Origin: Clostridia bacterium
GTDB lineage: Bacteria > Bacillota_A > Clostridia > Christensenellales > Aristaeellaceae
Length of the DNA: 46,054 bases
Assembly: GCA_017938645.1 (NCBI GenBank)
Contig: JAGBBE010000202.1
Span: 1 to 46,054 of the forward strand
Direction: 5' to 3'
Shown: one piece after another, positions 8,346 to 15,775 of the stretch
Position numbering within the stretch: the first letter of the stretch is position 1
Layout: every line of letters starts with the position of its first letter
Program-made: the position numbers and the translations under genes
Notes under the pieces: model-generated
Seen by the model: the letters and a program-made list of their open reading frames with translations, nothing else
The model's database searches: none
What the model was told of the DNA's origin: nothing

Positions 8346-9349
8346 TTGGTATGTTCCTCCAATAATCTCATCATCAGATGATCAATATTTGACTGCCAGT
8401 TGACCTGGCCTGCTTTTCTCCGTCGTGTTTCAAATACGGCGGTGAGAAGCGCGTTGATATCAGATACAGGAGCGCACTGTGCAGCTTTCTGCCAAAGCTG
8501 AGGCAGATGGCTGATTGCGCCCGGATCAAGCTGACCGGTTCGAACCAGTAGAGCCTGATAGATAGACTGTTCCAGTGCAGTCAGACATGTATCGGCACTG
8601 TCACGGCTCTCCTTCATGCGGGTGGAGAGACTTACAGCGGAAGCATCATTTGCAATGGAAAGAGCATCGCTTACAAAGCTGCGGATTTCACTGTCAAGCC
8701 GATTTTCATCAAGAAGCTCCAAAGCCATGCCAATGTTGCCGCCGCAGCGGGGAAGCACTGCAGAAATACGGTCCGACATATATCCCAGCTTAACAAGCGT
8801 TTCAGCGAGAAGCTCGTCCGGCCACGGAGTAAACTTGACCCTCAGACAGCGCGATGCTATGGTGCCGAGCGTAGCGGTAAGCTCATGTGTCATCAGCAAA
8901 AAAACGACATTTGCCACCGGTTCTTCGAGCGATTTCAGCAGACAGTTCTGCGCCTGCTGCGTCATTTTTTCCACTGGCTCAATCAGGACAACACGGTAGC
9001 CTTCACCAAAGGCATGCTGTGAGGTCTTCTGGATGATTTCTCGTACACGGTCAACACCGATCTGCTTTCCATCGTCCGAAAAAACAGTCAAAAGATCCGG
9101 TTCATTGCCGTCGTATAACCTTCTGCACGCCTCACAATGACCGCATGGTTTGTTTTCAGACGTACAAAACAGAGCGCTTGCAAGGACTTTGGCGAAAGTT
9201 CTTTTGCCAAGGCCGCGCGCGCCCGTCAGCAGATAAGCATGTACCGGCTGCTGCCGGCGGAACTGGTTGAGCACTATTCCGACGCCCGCGTTCATACGCT
9301 CATATTGTGTGAACACGGGCAGTCTGGAAGAGGTTTGGGTCTGTGTCAA
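8324..9349 (-). CDS. holB: DNA polymerase III delta' subunit
   Basis: This AAA+ clamp-loader subunit helps place the sliding clamp on DNA at the replication fork. The protein has 341 residues. The P-loop region is GARGLGKRT (43-51), the zinc-binding cysteines are Cys62, Cys69, Cys72 and Cys75 (PCGHCEAC), and the SRC motif is IASRC. The motif LLKSLEEP is typical of HolB/DnaX. The start is TTG 9349 behind AAGGGAT. It lies in an operon after darA (18-base gap) and overlaps ricT. The tmk gene that often sits nearby in Firmicutes is absent from this window. Confidence 0.93.
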   Translation of the reverse strand: MTQTQTSSRLPVFTQYERMNAGVGIVLNQFRRQQPVHAYLLTGARGLGKRTFAKVLASALFCTSENKPCGHCEACRRLYDGNEPDLLTVFSDDGKQIGVDRVREIIQKTSQHAFGEGYRVVLIEPVEKMTQQAQNCLLKSLEEPVANVVFLLMTHELTATLGTIASRCLRVKFTPWPDELLAETLVKLGYMSDRISAVLPRCGGNIGMALELLDENRLDSEIRSFVSDALSIANDASAVSLSTRMKESRDSADTCLTALEQSIYQALLVRTGQLDPGAISHLPQLWQKAAQCAPVSDINALLTAVFETRRRKAGQVNWQSNIDHLMMRLLEEHTKWQQSLA

Positions 9350-9367
9350 GGCGAATCCCTTTCTGGA

Positions 9368-9697
9368 TTACAGCTTTACGAACTGATCCACCGTCAGCAC
9401 GAAAATGGTTGCGCCGCCGACGACCACTTCGATGGGATAGGGGGTATAGGAGCCGGGCATACCCACCATGGAAGAAGGAGAAGGTGCAATCTGCTTGCGG
9501 GACTTGCAGATCTTTTCAATGATGCCCATGGCGGTGTCGAAACGGTCGTCCTCAACGCCTACGAGCAGAGTGGTATTGCCGGCACGAAGGAAGCCGCCGG
9601 TGGTAGCAAGTTTGGTAACGCCAAAGCCATCATTCATCAGCTGGCCAATCAGGCGGGAAGAGTCCTCGTCCTGTACAATCGCGATGATCAGTTTCAT
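9368..9697 (-). CDS. darA: cyclic di-AMP receptor DarA/PstA (PII-like, YaaQ)
   Basis: DarA (PstA, YaaQ) is a trimeric PII-like cytosolic protein that binds cyclic di-AMP; its downstream target is not well defined. The 109-residue length is exact for the family. It begins MKLIIAIVQDEDSSRL, and GGFLRAGNTTLLVGV contains the ligand-binding loop region. The start is ATG 9697, chosen because GGGAGG precedes it and the family starts at MKLIIAIV; the frame is open further upstream, but that stretch runs through the promoter. It heads the darA-holB-ricT operon. Its promoter is at 9738-9766. Confidence 0.94.
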   Translation of the reverse strand: MKLIIAIVQDEDSSRLIGQLMNDGFGVTKLATTGGFLRAGNTTLLVGVEDDRFDTAMGIIEKICKSRKQIAPSPSSMVGMPGSYTPYPIEVVVGGATIFVLTVDQFVKL

Positions 9698-9737
9698 TCG
9701 TCGATCCCTCCCAGTATGATCTATAAAAACCCCTTTT

Positions 9738-9766
9738 AGTATACAACAAAATCGCTCTTTTCGCAA
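9738..9766 (-). promoter_or_regulatory. promoter of darA-holB-ricT
   Basis: TTGCGA (9766-9761), a 17-base spacer and TATACT (9743-9738) on the minus strand, about 40 bases before darA. Confidence 0.75.
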
Positions 9767-9810
9767 CCTTGATGTTTTTAATTGAGGCAGTACATTCTAT
9801 GCGTATTTTA

Positions 9811-9819
9811 TGGTACAAT
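9811..9819 (+). promoter_or_regulatory. extended -10 promoter of the deformylase gene
   Basis: TGG-TACAAT (9811-9819) has the TGn extension that can replace a -35 box. No good -35 hexamer is seen at 17 bases. It lies 29 bases before the start codon. Confidence 0.45.
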
Positions 9820-9848
9820 GAACAAAAGCAGTCAGGAGGCAATAAACG

Positions 9849-10259
9849 ATGGTCAGAACCATTGTCAGGGACATGATGTTTCTCAGTCAGAAGAGCAGCT
9901 TGGCATGCGCAGGGGACGAAGCAGTTCTGGATGATCTGCTGGATACCCTTCGCGCTAATCAGGACAGATGCGTGGGTCTGGCGGCAAATATGATTGGCGT
10001 TCGAAAGTGTATCATTGCTTTTATGAACGGGCCGTTCTGCATGGGTATGATGAATCCTGAAATCGTCAGCTGCTCTGAGCCGTACGAGACGGAAGAAGGC
10101 TGCCTTTCGTTGGACGGTATCAGGAAAACGATTCGTTATCAGAAAATCGTGGTCTCGTATCAGGATAGATCTTTTCGTCCTCAGAAGGCGATCTATAACG
10201 GCTGGACTGCACAGATTATTCAGCACGAAATCGACCACTGCAATGGAATCCTGATTTAG
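9849..10259 (+). CDS. def: peptide deformylase, atypical short form
   Basis: Deformylase removes the formyl group from the N-terminal Met of new proteins using a metal held by one Cys and two His. This 136-residue protein is shorter than common deformylases. The metal ligands are present: Cys85 in EGCLSL, and His126 and His130 with Glu127 in QHEIDHCNG. In motif 1 the usual GLAAPQ is GLAANM, so the conserved catalytic Gln is Met48. I recall similar short forms in clostridial genomes, so it may be a distinct subfamily and its activity should not be assumed. The start is ATG 9849 behind AGGAGG. It is followed by a hairpin that overlaps the lonB start region. Confidence 0.85.
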   Translation: MVRTIVRDMMFLSQKSSLACAGDEAVLDDLLDTLRANQDRCVGLAANMIGVRKCIIAFMNGPFCMGMMNPEIVSCSEPYETEEGCLSLDGIRKTIRYQKIVVSYQDRSFRPQKAIYNGWTAQIIQHEIDHCNGILI

Positions 10260-10278
10260 CTCCAGCCATTTCCATTTG

Positions 10279-10365
10279 ACCTCCATACATGGAACCAGCG
10301 CTTTTCTCACAAGATACCACGGAACAGGAGAAAAGGTGACAATGTTCCATGAATGGAGGTTTTTT
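10279..10365 (+). promoter_or_regulatory. long hairpin that buries the lonB ribosome binding site
   Basis: ACCTCCATACATGGAAC (10279-10295) and GTTCCATGAATGGAGGT (10344-10360) pair at 16 of 17 positions. An inner perfect stem, CTTTTCTC/GAGAAAAG (10301-10308 and 10328-10335), lies in the loop. The 3' arm contains the lonB Shine-Dalgarno (TGGAGGT), and six T residues follow (10360-10365). The structure could thus terminate the def transcript, mask the lonB ribosome site, or both. Confidence 0.65.
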
Positions 10366-10407
10366 GATTGGTCAGCGCCGTATTGTTTGCCATTCAGCTG
10401 GTCGTAA
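10342..10407 (+). CDS. possible 21-residue leader ORF overlapping lonB
   Basis: ATG 10342 follows AAGGTGA at a normal distance. It opens a 21-codon frame (MFHEWRFFDWSAPYC...) that runs through the 3' arm of the hairpin and ends at TAA inside lonB, in another frame. Translation of it would unfold the lonB ribosome site. The peptide is rich in aromatic residues. It may be chance. Confidence 0.2.
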   Translation: MFHEWRFFDWSAPYCLPFSWS

Positions 10408-12056
10408 CCATTGTAGTTGGCATTTACTTCTACTCACAGCTCCGTCAGCAGCGCAAGACGCAGCCAGCGGGTCGAAAGGAAAGCGGACGGGAGTATGAGC
10501 GTCTGCAAAAAATGCGTGCTTTAAAGCTGAGCGAACCATTGGCAGAGCGTGTCCGTCCTGCAACTTTTCAGGATATTGTGGGTCAGGAGGATGGAATCAA
10601 ATCACTCAAAGCGATTCTGTGCGGCAAAAATCCCCAGCATGTACTGATCTATGGACCTCCGGGCATCGGGAAGACCTGTGCGGCTCGGCTGGTACTTGAA
10701 GCTGCAAAGAAAAGCAAAGACTCGCCTTTTGCTTCAAATGCTCCGTTCATTGAAATGGATGCAACCTGCGTGCGCTTTGACGAAAGAGCCATAGCCGATC
10801 CACTAATTGGAAGCGTTCACGATCCGATTTATCAGGGTGCAGGACCATTGGGTGTACAGGGAATTCCTCAGCCTAAACCTGGTGCGGTAAGCAAAGCTCA
10901 TGGCGGCGTGCTGTTTCTGGATGAAATCGGCGAACTGCATCCTATCCAGATGAATAAACTTCTCAAGGTTTTGGAAGACCGAAAGGTCATGCTTGAATCG
11001 GCCTACTACAGTGCCGATGACACGGCTGTTCCGCGCTATATCCATGATATTTTTAAAAACGGTTTGCCAGCCGATTTCAGGCTCGTAGGCGCTACCACAC
11101 GCAGCCCGCAGGAAATACCGCCCGCGCTCAGAAGTCGTTGTATGGAGGTGTTTTTTCGTGCGTTGGAACCCGAAGAAGTTGCAGACATCGCATTTCATGC
11201 AGCCGAGCGTGCTGGTTTTGAAATGAATCGTGAAGACGCAAAAATGGTAGGCCAGTTTGCAACCTGCGGACGAGAGGCAGTCAACATCGTTCAGATGTGC
11301 GCCGGACTTGCACAGATGGAAGAGCGAACCAAAATTCGTACTGCGGACGTTGAATGGGTCATCTACTCCGGACACTATGCAGCACGTCCCGATCAGAAGG
11401 CGGATACAGAAAACCGCGTAGGTGTTGTACATGGACTTGCTATTGTCGGAAGTCATCAAGGCGCTACCATGGAGATAGAAGCAGTGGCTCAACCAGGAAA
11501 CGGTCATCTGACGATCACTGGTATTGTAGAAGAAGAAGAAATCGGAACCGAAGGCCGGAAAATCAAACGGAAATCAACGGCACGTGGGTCTCTTGAAAAC
11601 GTGATGACACTTTTGCACGCTATGGGGTATCCCACACAATCCTTTGATCTTCATATTAACTTTCCGGGCGGTACGCCGGTGGATGGACCGTCTGCAGGCG
11701 TTGCAATGGCCGTTGTTGCGGCCAGCGCTATGTCTGGCAGGGCAGTGGATGGTAAAATGGCCGTTACCGGAGAAGTGTCAGTACGGGGCCTGGTAAAGCC
11801 CGTAGGAGGTGTGCCCGGAAAAGTAGAGGCGGCTGAACATGCCGGACTCACAACCGTATTGATTCCTAATGAAAATCGCATGGAACGCTTTGAACATACG
11901 ACCATTGAAGTGGTACCGATTCGTACGCTTCAGGAAGCACTTGACCGAATGCTCTTGCCGGCATATGCATCCGTATCCAGCGAACCGGCCGCGGTTCAGC
12001 CGCTTCCTGCGGCTGTTTTGGCTGCCGAGGAGCAGACAGCAGCAGGAAAAGTGTAA
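10368..12056 (+). CDS. lonB: ATP-dependent protease LonB (membrane-anchored)
   Basis: LonB is an AAA+ serine protease; the Bacillus protein acts in the forespore. This one has 562 residues. An N-terminal membrane helix (about 4-22) is followed by a basic segment. The AAA+ domain has Walker A YGPPGIGKT and Walker B GGVLFLDEIGEL. The Lon protease domain has catalytic Ser442 (DGPSAG) and Lys485 (VPGKVEAAEHAG), spaced 43 residues apart as in Lon. The start is TTG 10368, 7 bases after TGGAGGT; a stop codon directly precedes it in frame, so no earlier start is possible. Expression is probably restricted by the hairpin at 10279-10365. lonA follows under its own promoter. Confidence 0.95.
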   Translation: MVSAVLFAIQLVVTIVVGIYFYSQLRQQRKTQPAGRKESGREYERLQKMRALKLSEPLAERVRPATFQDIVGQEDGIKSLKAILCGKNPQHVLIYGPPGIGKTCAARLVLEAAKKSKDSPFASNAPFIEMDATCVRFDERAIADPLIGSVHDPIYQGAGPLGVQGIPQPKPGAVSKAHGGVLFLDEIGELHPIQMNKLLKVLEDRKVMLESAYYSADDTAVPRYIHDIFKNGLPADFRLVGATTRSPQEIPPALRSRCMEVFFRALEPEEVADIAFHAAERAGFEMNREDAKMVGQFATCGREAVNIVQMCAGLAQMEERTKIRTADVEWVIYSGHYAARPDQKADTENRVGVVHGLAIVGSHQGATMEIEAVAQPGNGHLTITGIVEEEEIGTEGRKIKRKSTARGSLENVMTLLHAMGYPTQSFDLHINFPGGTPVDGPSAGVAMAVVAASAMSGRAVDGKMAVTGEVSVRGLVKPVGGVPGKVEAAEHAGLTTVLIPNENRMERFEHTTIEVVPIRTLQEALDRMLLPAYASVSSEPAAVQPLPAAVLAAEEQTAAGKV

Positions 12057-12093
12057 AAATGATTTTCCTGGCATGACAAACCCTTCCGGGCGC

Positions 12094-12122
12094 TTGCATT
12101 TGACCGAAAATGCCGCTATAAT
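12094..12122 (+). promoter_or_regulatory. promoter of lonA
   Basis: TTGCAT (12094-12099), a 17-base spacer and a perfect TATAAT (12117-12122), 62 bases before lonA. No CtsR or HrcA operator is recognisable near it. Confidence 0.75.
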
Positions 12123-12184
12123 CTATGCGCGGCCTTTGTCGGGGCTGCAAGTATGCCCGTTTTTTGGGTATTGGGAGGAACAAT

Positions 12185-14593
12185 ATGGCAGATACTGCAC
12201 GCAGGGGAATACAGGTTCGTATGCCCGTGCTTCCGCTGCGGGGAATGATGGTTTTCCCGCATATGGTGCTGCATTTTGACGTTGGCCGTGCCAAGAGCGT
12301 CGCAGCACTTGAAAAGGCTATGATGGACGATCAGCATATTTTTCTGGTTGCCCAAAAGGATGCTGAAACGGAAAATCCAGTTAAGGAAGACCTTTGCCGG
12401 GTCGGAACCATTGCGCAGATTAAGCAGGTTCTCAACCTGCCTGGCGACAGCATCCGTGTTCTGGTTGAAGGCAAGCGCCGAGCTGTTTTGTCAAGCATAA
12501 CGGAAAGTGATCCATGCCTCATCGGTCTGATTCGTCCTATTCGTGAAGAAGTGGCTAAAGACACGCCTGAGATGAAGGCTCTCGTACGTACTGCACATGA
12601 GTATTTCGAGGACTACTGCAATGCCAGCATGCGCGTTCCGCAGGAAACCATGCGTTCAGTGATGGATGTGGAGAAGCCGGACCAACTGGCAGATATCATT
12701 GCTGCCAATGTGCTGACAAGGCTGGAGGATCGTCAGGAGATTCTCGAAAAGGTGAAGCCGCAGGAACGTCTCGAAGCACTGTGTGCGATTCTTTTGCGTG
12801 AAACGGAACTGGCTGACGTAGAAAAGCAGGTGCAGGCACGCATCAAGCGTCAGATTGAGAAGAATCAGAAGGACTACTATCTGCGCGAACAGATCAAAGC
12901 CATTCAGACTGAATTGGGCGACAAAGAAGCCACCGACGTGGAGGAACTTCGTGAGCGTTTGGCCAAGACGCCTCTGAATGACGAGGCGCGTGAAAAGGCA
13001 GAAAAAGAACTGGACAGACTCAGCCGTATGGCTCCCGGTACGCCTGAAATCGGCGTCAGCAGAACCTATGTTGAATGGATTCTGGATCTTCCGTGGGGCA
13101 AGATGACAGAGGATAATCTGGATCTGAAGCGTGCTCGCAGGATTCTGGAAGAGGATCACTACGGACTGGAACTGGTCAAGGAGCGGATTATCGAGTATTT
13201 GGCCGTTCTTCGTATGAAGAAGGATATGAAGGGCCCGATTCTGTGTTTTGCTGGCCCTCCCGGCGTTGGCAAGACTTCAATTGTTCGCGGCATTGCCAAG
13301 GCAGTTGGACGTGAGTTTGTGCAGATGTCGCTCGGTGGCGTGCGCGATGAAGCTGAAATTCGAGGCCATCGCCGTACCTATGTAGGCGCTATTCCCGGAC
13401 GCATCATTGCCGGAATCAAGCAGGCTGGTACGATGAATCCAGTCTTCCTGTTTGACGAAATCGACAAGATGAGTTCCGATTTCCGCGGCGATCCCGCTTC
13501 TGCAATGCTGGAGGTGCTGGATGCAGAGCAGAACTACGCTTTCCGTGATCATTACATGGAGCTTCCCTTTGATCTGAGCCATGTGATGTTCATCACCACC
13601 GCCAACAACATCGAAACCATTCCTCCGGCTCTTCTGGACCGTCTGGAAATCATCGAAGTTCCAAGCTATACGGATGAAGAGAAGCTCAAAATTTCCCGTA
13701 AACATCTATTGCCCAAGCAGATCGCGGAACATGGCCTTGAACCCCGTTCCGTCAAGGTTTCCGATCGTGTAATGAAGAACATCATTGAGGGTTATACGCG
13801 CGAGGCAGGTGTTCGTACGCTTGAAAGAACCATCGCACGAGTGGTTCGCAAGGCTACGGTTGAAATGCTTGACAACAAGGTAGAAACGGTCAATGTGACC
13901 GCTGAGAAACTGACCAAGTACCTTGGGGCAGTCAAGTACACCCGTGAAGCGCTTGAAAAGGAAAACCGTATCGGCGTGGTCAATGGTTTGGCATATACCA
14001 CCGTTGGCGGCGAGATGCTTCAGGTTGAATGCTCGATTATGCAGGGCGGCGGCGTACTGCAGCTTACCGGCAAGCTCGGCGACGTTATGCAGGAGAGTGC
14101 CAAAGCTGCGCTTTCGTGGGTGCGTGCTCACTGTGAACCGTGGGGGATTTCAGCTGAATTCTTCAAGCAGCATGATATCCACATCCATGTTCCGGAAGGC
14201 GCGGTTCCCAAGGATGGCCCGAGTGCCGGCGTTACGCTGATTACTGCGCTGGTCAGTGCGCTCACCAGCGTTCCTGTCAGACAGAGCGTTGCCATGACGG
14301 GCGAGATCACACTTCGCGGACGAGTGCTTCCCATCGGCGGGCTGAAGGAAAAGCTGATGGCTGCCTACCGCGCTGGAGTAAAATGCGTTCTGATTCCCAA
14401 AGAAAATCTGAAGGATCTCGAGGATGTGGATGAAGTAATTCTCAGCCGCATTGAGATCAAACCTGTCACCGATGCATCTGAGGTGATTCGTACCGCGCTT
14501 GTGTGCGAGCCGCCCGTGATTGCAGATACACAATTAGATGCGCCCATGCCTGTTCATAAGGGTACCAAGGCGAATGCATACAGAGGTTCGTAA
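12185..14593 (+). CDS. lonA: ATP-dependent protease LonA
   Basis: The cytosolic Lon protease degrades misfolded and regulatory proteins. It has 802 residues, of normal length. The N-terminal LAN domain (from VRMPVLPLRGMMVFPHM) is followed by a helical region with the conserved QKDYYLREQIKAIQ. The AAA+ domain has Walker A AGPPGVGKTS and Walker B VFLFDEIDKM. The protease domain has Ser680 (KDGPSAG) and Lys723 (GGLKEKLMAA). The start is ATG 12185 behind GGGAGG; the open frame reaches back to 12125 without a ribosome site. engB overlaps its stop codon by one base, so the two are coupled. Confidence 0.97.
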   Translation: MADTARRGIQVRMPVLPLRGMMVFPHMVLHFDVGRAKSVAALEKAMMDDQHIFLVAQKDAETENPVKEDLCRVGTIAQIKQVLNLPGDSIRVLVEGKRRAVLSSITESDPCLIGLIRPIREEVAKDTPEMKALVRTAHEYFEDYCNASMRVPQETMRSVMDVEKPDQLADIIAANVLTRLEDRQEILEKVKPQERLEALCAILLRETELADVEKQVQARIKRQIEKNQKDYYLREQIKAIQTELGDKEATDVEELRERLAKTPLNDEAREKAEKELDRLSRMAPGTPEIGVSRTYVEWILDLPWGKMTEDNLDLKRARRILEEDHYGLELVKERIIEYLAVLRMKKDMKGPILCFAGPPGVGKTSIVRGIAKAVGREFVQMSLGGVRDEAEIRGHRRTYVGAIPGRIIAGIKQAGTMNPVFLFDEIDKMSSDFRGDPASAMLEVLDAEQNYAFRDHYMELPFDLSHVMFITTANNIETIPPALLDRLEIIEVPSYTDEEKLKISRKHLLPKQIAEHGLEPRSVKVSDRVMKNIIEGYTREAGVRTLERTIARVVRKATVEMLDNKVETVNVTAEKLTKYLGAVKYTREALEKENRIGVVNGLAYTTVGGEMLQVECSIMQGGGVLQLTGKLGDVMQESAKAALSWVRAHCEPWGISAEFFKQHDIHIHVPEGAVPKDGPSAGVTLITALVSALTSVPVRQSVAMTGEITLRGRVLPIGGLKEKLMAAYRAGVKCVLIPKENLKDLEDVDEVILSRIEIKPVTDASEVIRTALVCEPPVIADTQLDAPMPVHKGTKANAYRGS

Positions 14594-15207
14594 TGATGGA
14601 AATCAAATCGGCGTCTTTTGTAACCAGTCTGGCGGAATATCATGAAAATCCGCCGATCACACTGCCGCAGCTTGCTGTTGTCGGCAAGAGTAATGTAGGC
14701 AAAAGCTCGCTCATCAATGCGCTGTGCAACCGCCGCAAGCTTTGCAAAACCAGCGCGACGCCCGGTAAAACCCGTCTGATCAACGTCTTTTTGATTAACG
14801 AGGAGTTCCACCTCGTTGATCTGCCCGGCTATGGCTTCGCCAAGGTGGACAAAAAGGAAAAAGAACGCTGGGGCGCTATGATGGATCATTACTTCCAGGA
14901 TAGCACGCAGCTGTTTCATGTGCTGCTGCTGGTAGACATCCGTCATGACCCCACGCAGGATGATATTGCCATGGCGCAGTATTTCCGTCAGATGGATATT
15001 CCTTTCACTGTCGTCGCCACGAAGGCCGACAAGATCAGCCGCGGTGCGCGCATGAAGCAGCTCGCGCCCATTTGCCGTGCGCTTCTTGTTCAGCCGTGGG
15101 AAGTAATCCCTGCTTCCAGCGAGGACTTTACCGGCCGTGATAAAATTTTGGAACTGATCGATACGCTTCTTCAGGAAGAGTCTGAGATTGAGGAAACAGA
15201 AGAATAA
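14593..15207 (+). CDS. engB: ribosome biogenesis GTP-binding protein EngB (YsxC)
   Basis: This GTPase is needed for late assembly of the large ribosomal subunit. The 204-residue length is typical. The P-loop is GKSNVGKSS (about 32-40), G3 is DLPGYGFAK and G4 is TKAD. The C-terminus is acidic (EEESEIEETEE). The start is ATG 14593, sharing one base with the lonA stop; a second ATG follows directly at 14596 and could be used instead. The lonB-lonA-engB order is the Bacillus one (lonB-lonA-ysxC). Confidence 0.96.
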   Translation: MMEIKSASFVTSLAEYHENPPITLPQLAVVGKSNVGKSSLINALCNRRKLCKTSATPGKTRLINVFLINEEFHLVDLPGYGFAKVDKKEKERWGAMMDHYFQDSTQLFHVLLLVDIRHDPTQDDIAMAQYFRQMDIPFTVVATKADKISRGARMKQLAPICRALLVQPWEVIPASSEDFTGRDKILELIDTLLQEESEIEETEE

Positions 15208-15212
15208 ACAAA

Positions 15213-15249
15213 GCAGTCCGCTGTTGTGCTTGTCAGCGGACTGCCTTTG
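15213..15249 (+). terminator. terminator of lonA-engB
   Basis: GCAGTCCGCTG (15213-15223) and CAGCGGACTGC (15234-15244) form a perfect 11-bp stem. The following CTTTGTGCTTTG is a weak T-tract, so some readthrough into the next gene is likely. Confidence 0.65.
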
Positions 15250-15270
15250 TGCTTTGCAGGAGGCAAAATT

Positions 15271-15735
15271 ATGAATATCGAGAAGTGCACAATGGAAGCG
15301 TTTGCGGTGATCGGCAAAGAAGGATCAACCAACGACGGTGAAGGTTTTATCAGCCGTTTGTGGGCAGAGGCTACAGAGCATTTTCATGAAGCAGAACCGC
15401 TTGCCTTGAAAGATGAAAATGGAAAGCCGCTTGGATTCTGGGGCGCGATGTCTGACATGACAAGAAGTTTTCAGCCATGGGATAATGGTTTTACCAGAGG
15501 ACTGTATCTTGCCGGCGTACAGTGCGGTTTGGATGCCGAAGCGCCTGAGAGATGGGTCAAATGGGTGATTCCTGCCTATGAGTTTCTTTACGTAGAAACA
15601 GAAAATGAAAACACATTCTCGGAAATGATTGACTACATGAGCACAAATGGAATATCGCTTGCGGGCGCTGTCCATGACTTTATCTGTCCTGAGACAGGCA
15701 AGAATTATCAGTTTTTTCCGATCCGAAAATTGTGA
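15271..15735 (+). CDS. GyrI-like small-molecule-binding domain protein
   Basis: A 154-residue protein made of a single GyrI/effector-binding (SOUL-like) domain, without a DNA-binding part. Such domains bind or hydrolyse small hydrophobic compounds, or act as sensors. Visible features are FAVIGKEGS near the N-terminus, a central WDNGFTRGLYLAGV segment, WVIPAYEFLYVE and the C-terminal motif ICPETGKNYQFFPI, all typical of the stand-alone family. No signal peptide or membrane helix is present. The start is ATG 15271 behind CAGGAGG. It probably relies on readthrough from engB, as no promoter was found. The ligand is unknown. Confidence 0.8.
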   Translation: MNIEKCTMEAFAVIGKEGSTNDGEGFISRLWAEATEHFHEAEPLALKDENGKPLGFWGAMSDMTRSFQPWDNGFTRGLYLAGVQCGLDAEAPERWVKWVIPAYEFLYVETENENTFSEMIDYMSTNGISLAGAVHDFICPETGKNYQFFPIRKL

Positions 15736-15737
15736 TA

Positions 15738-15774
15738 AAAAATGCTCTCCTGTTTTATGCAGGAGAGCATTTTT
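15738..15774. terminator. bidirectional terminator between the GyrI-like gene and copA
   Basis: AAAAATGCTCTCCTG (15738-15752) and CAGGAGAGCATTTTT (15760-15774) are perfect inverted arms, with A/T runs suited to both strands. It serves two convergent genes. Confidence 0.9.
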
Positions 15775-15775
15775 A

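Noticed and set aside
10335..10344. A definite sigma-F promoter for lonB
   Set aside because: The -10 pattern fits, but the -35 region has no GYATA at the right distance, so it is kept only as a hypothesis within the hairpin finding.
12100..12122. TTGACC (12100-12105) as the -35 box of lonA
   Set aside because: Only 11 bases separate it from TATAAT; the overlapping TTGCAT at 12094 gives the correct 17.
12140..12170. GGGC...GCCC followed by six T residues just before lonA
   Set aside because: The stem has only 4-5 pairs, too weak for a convincing attenuator.
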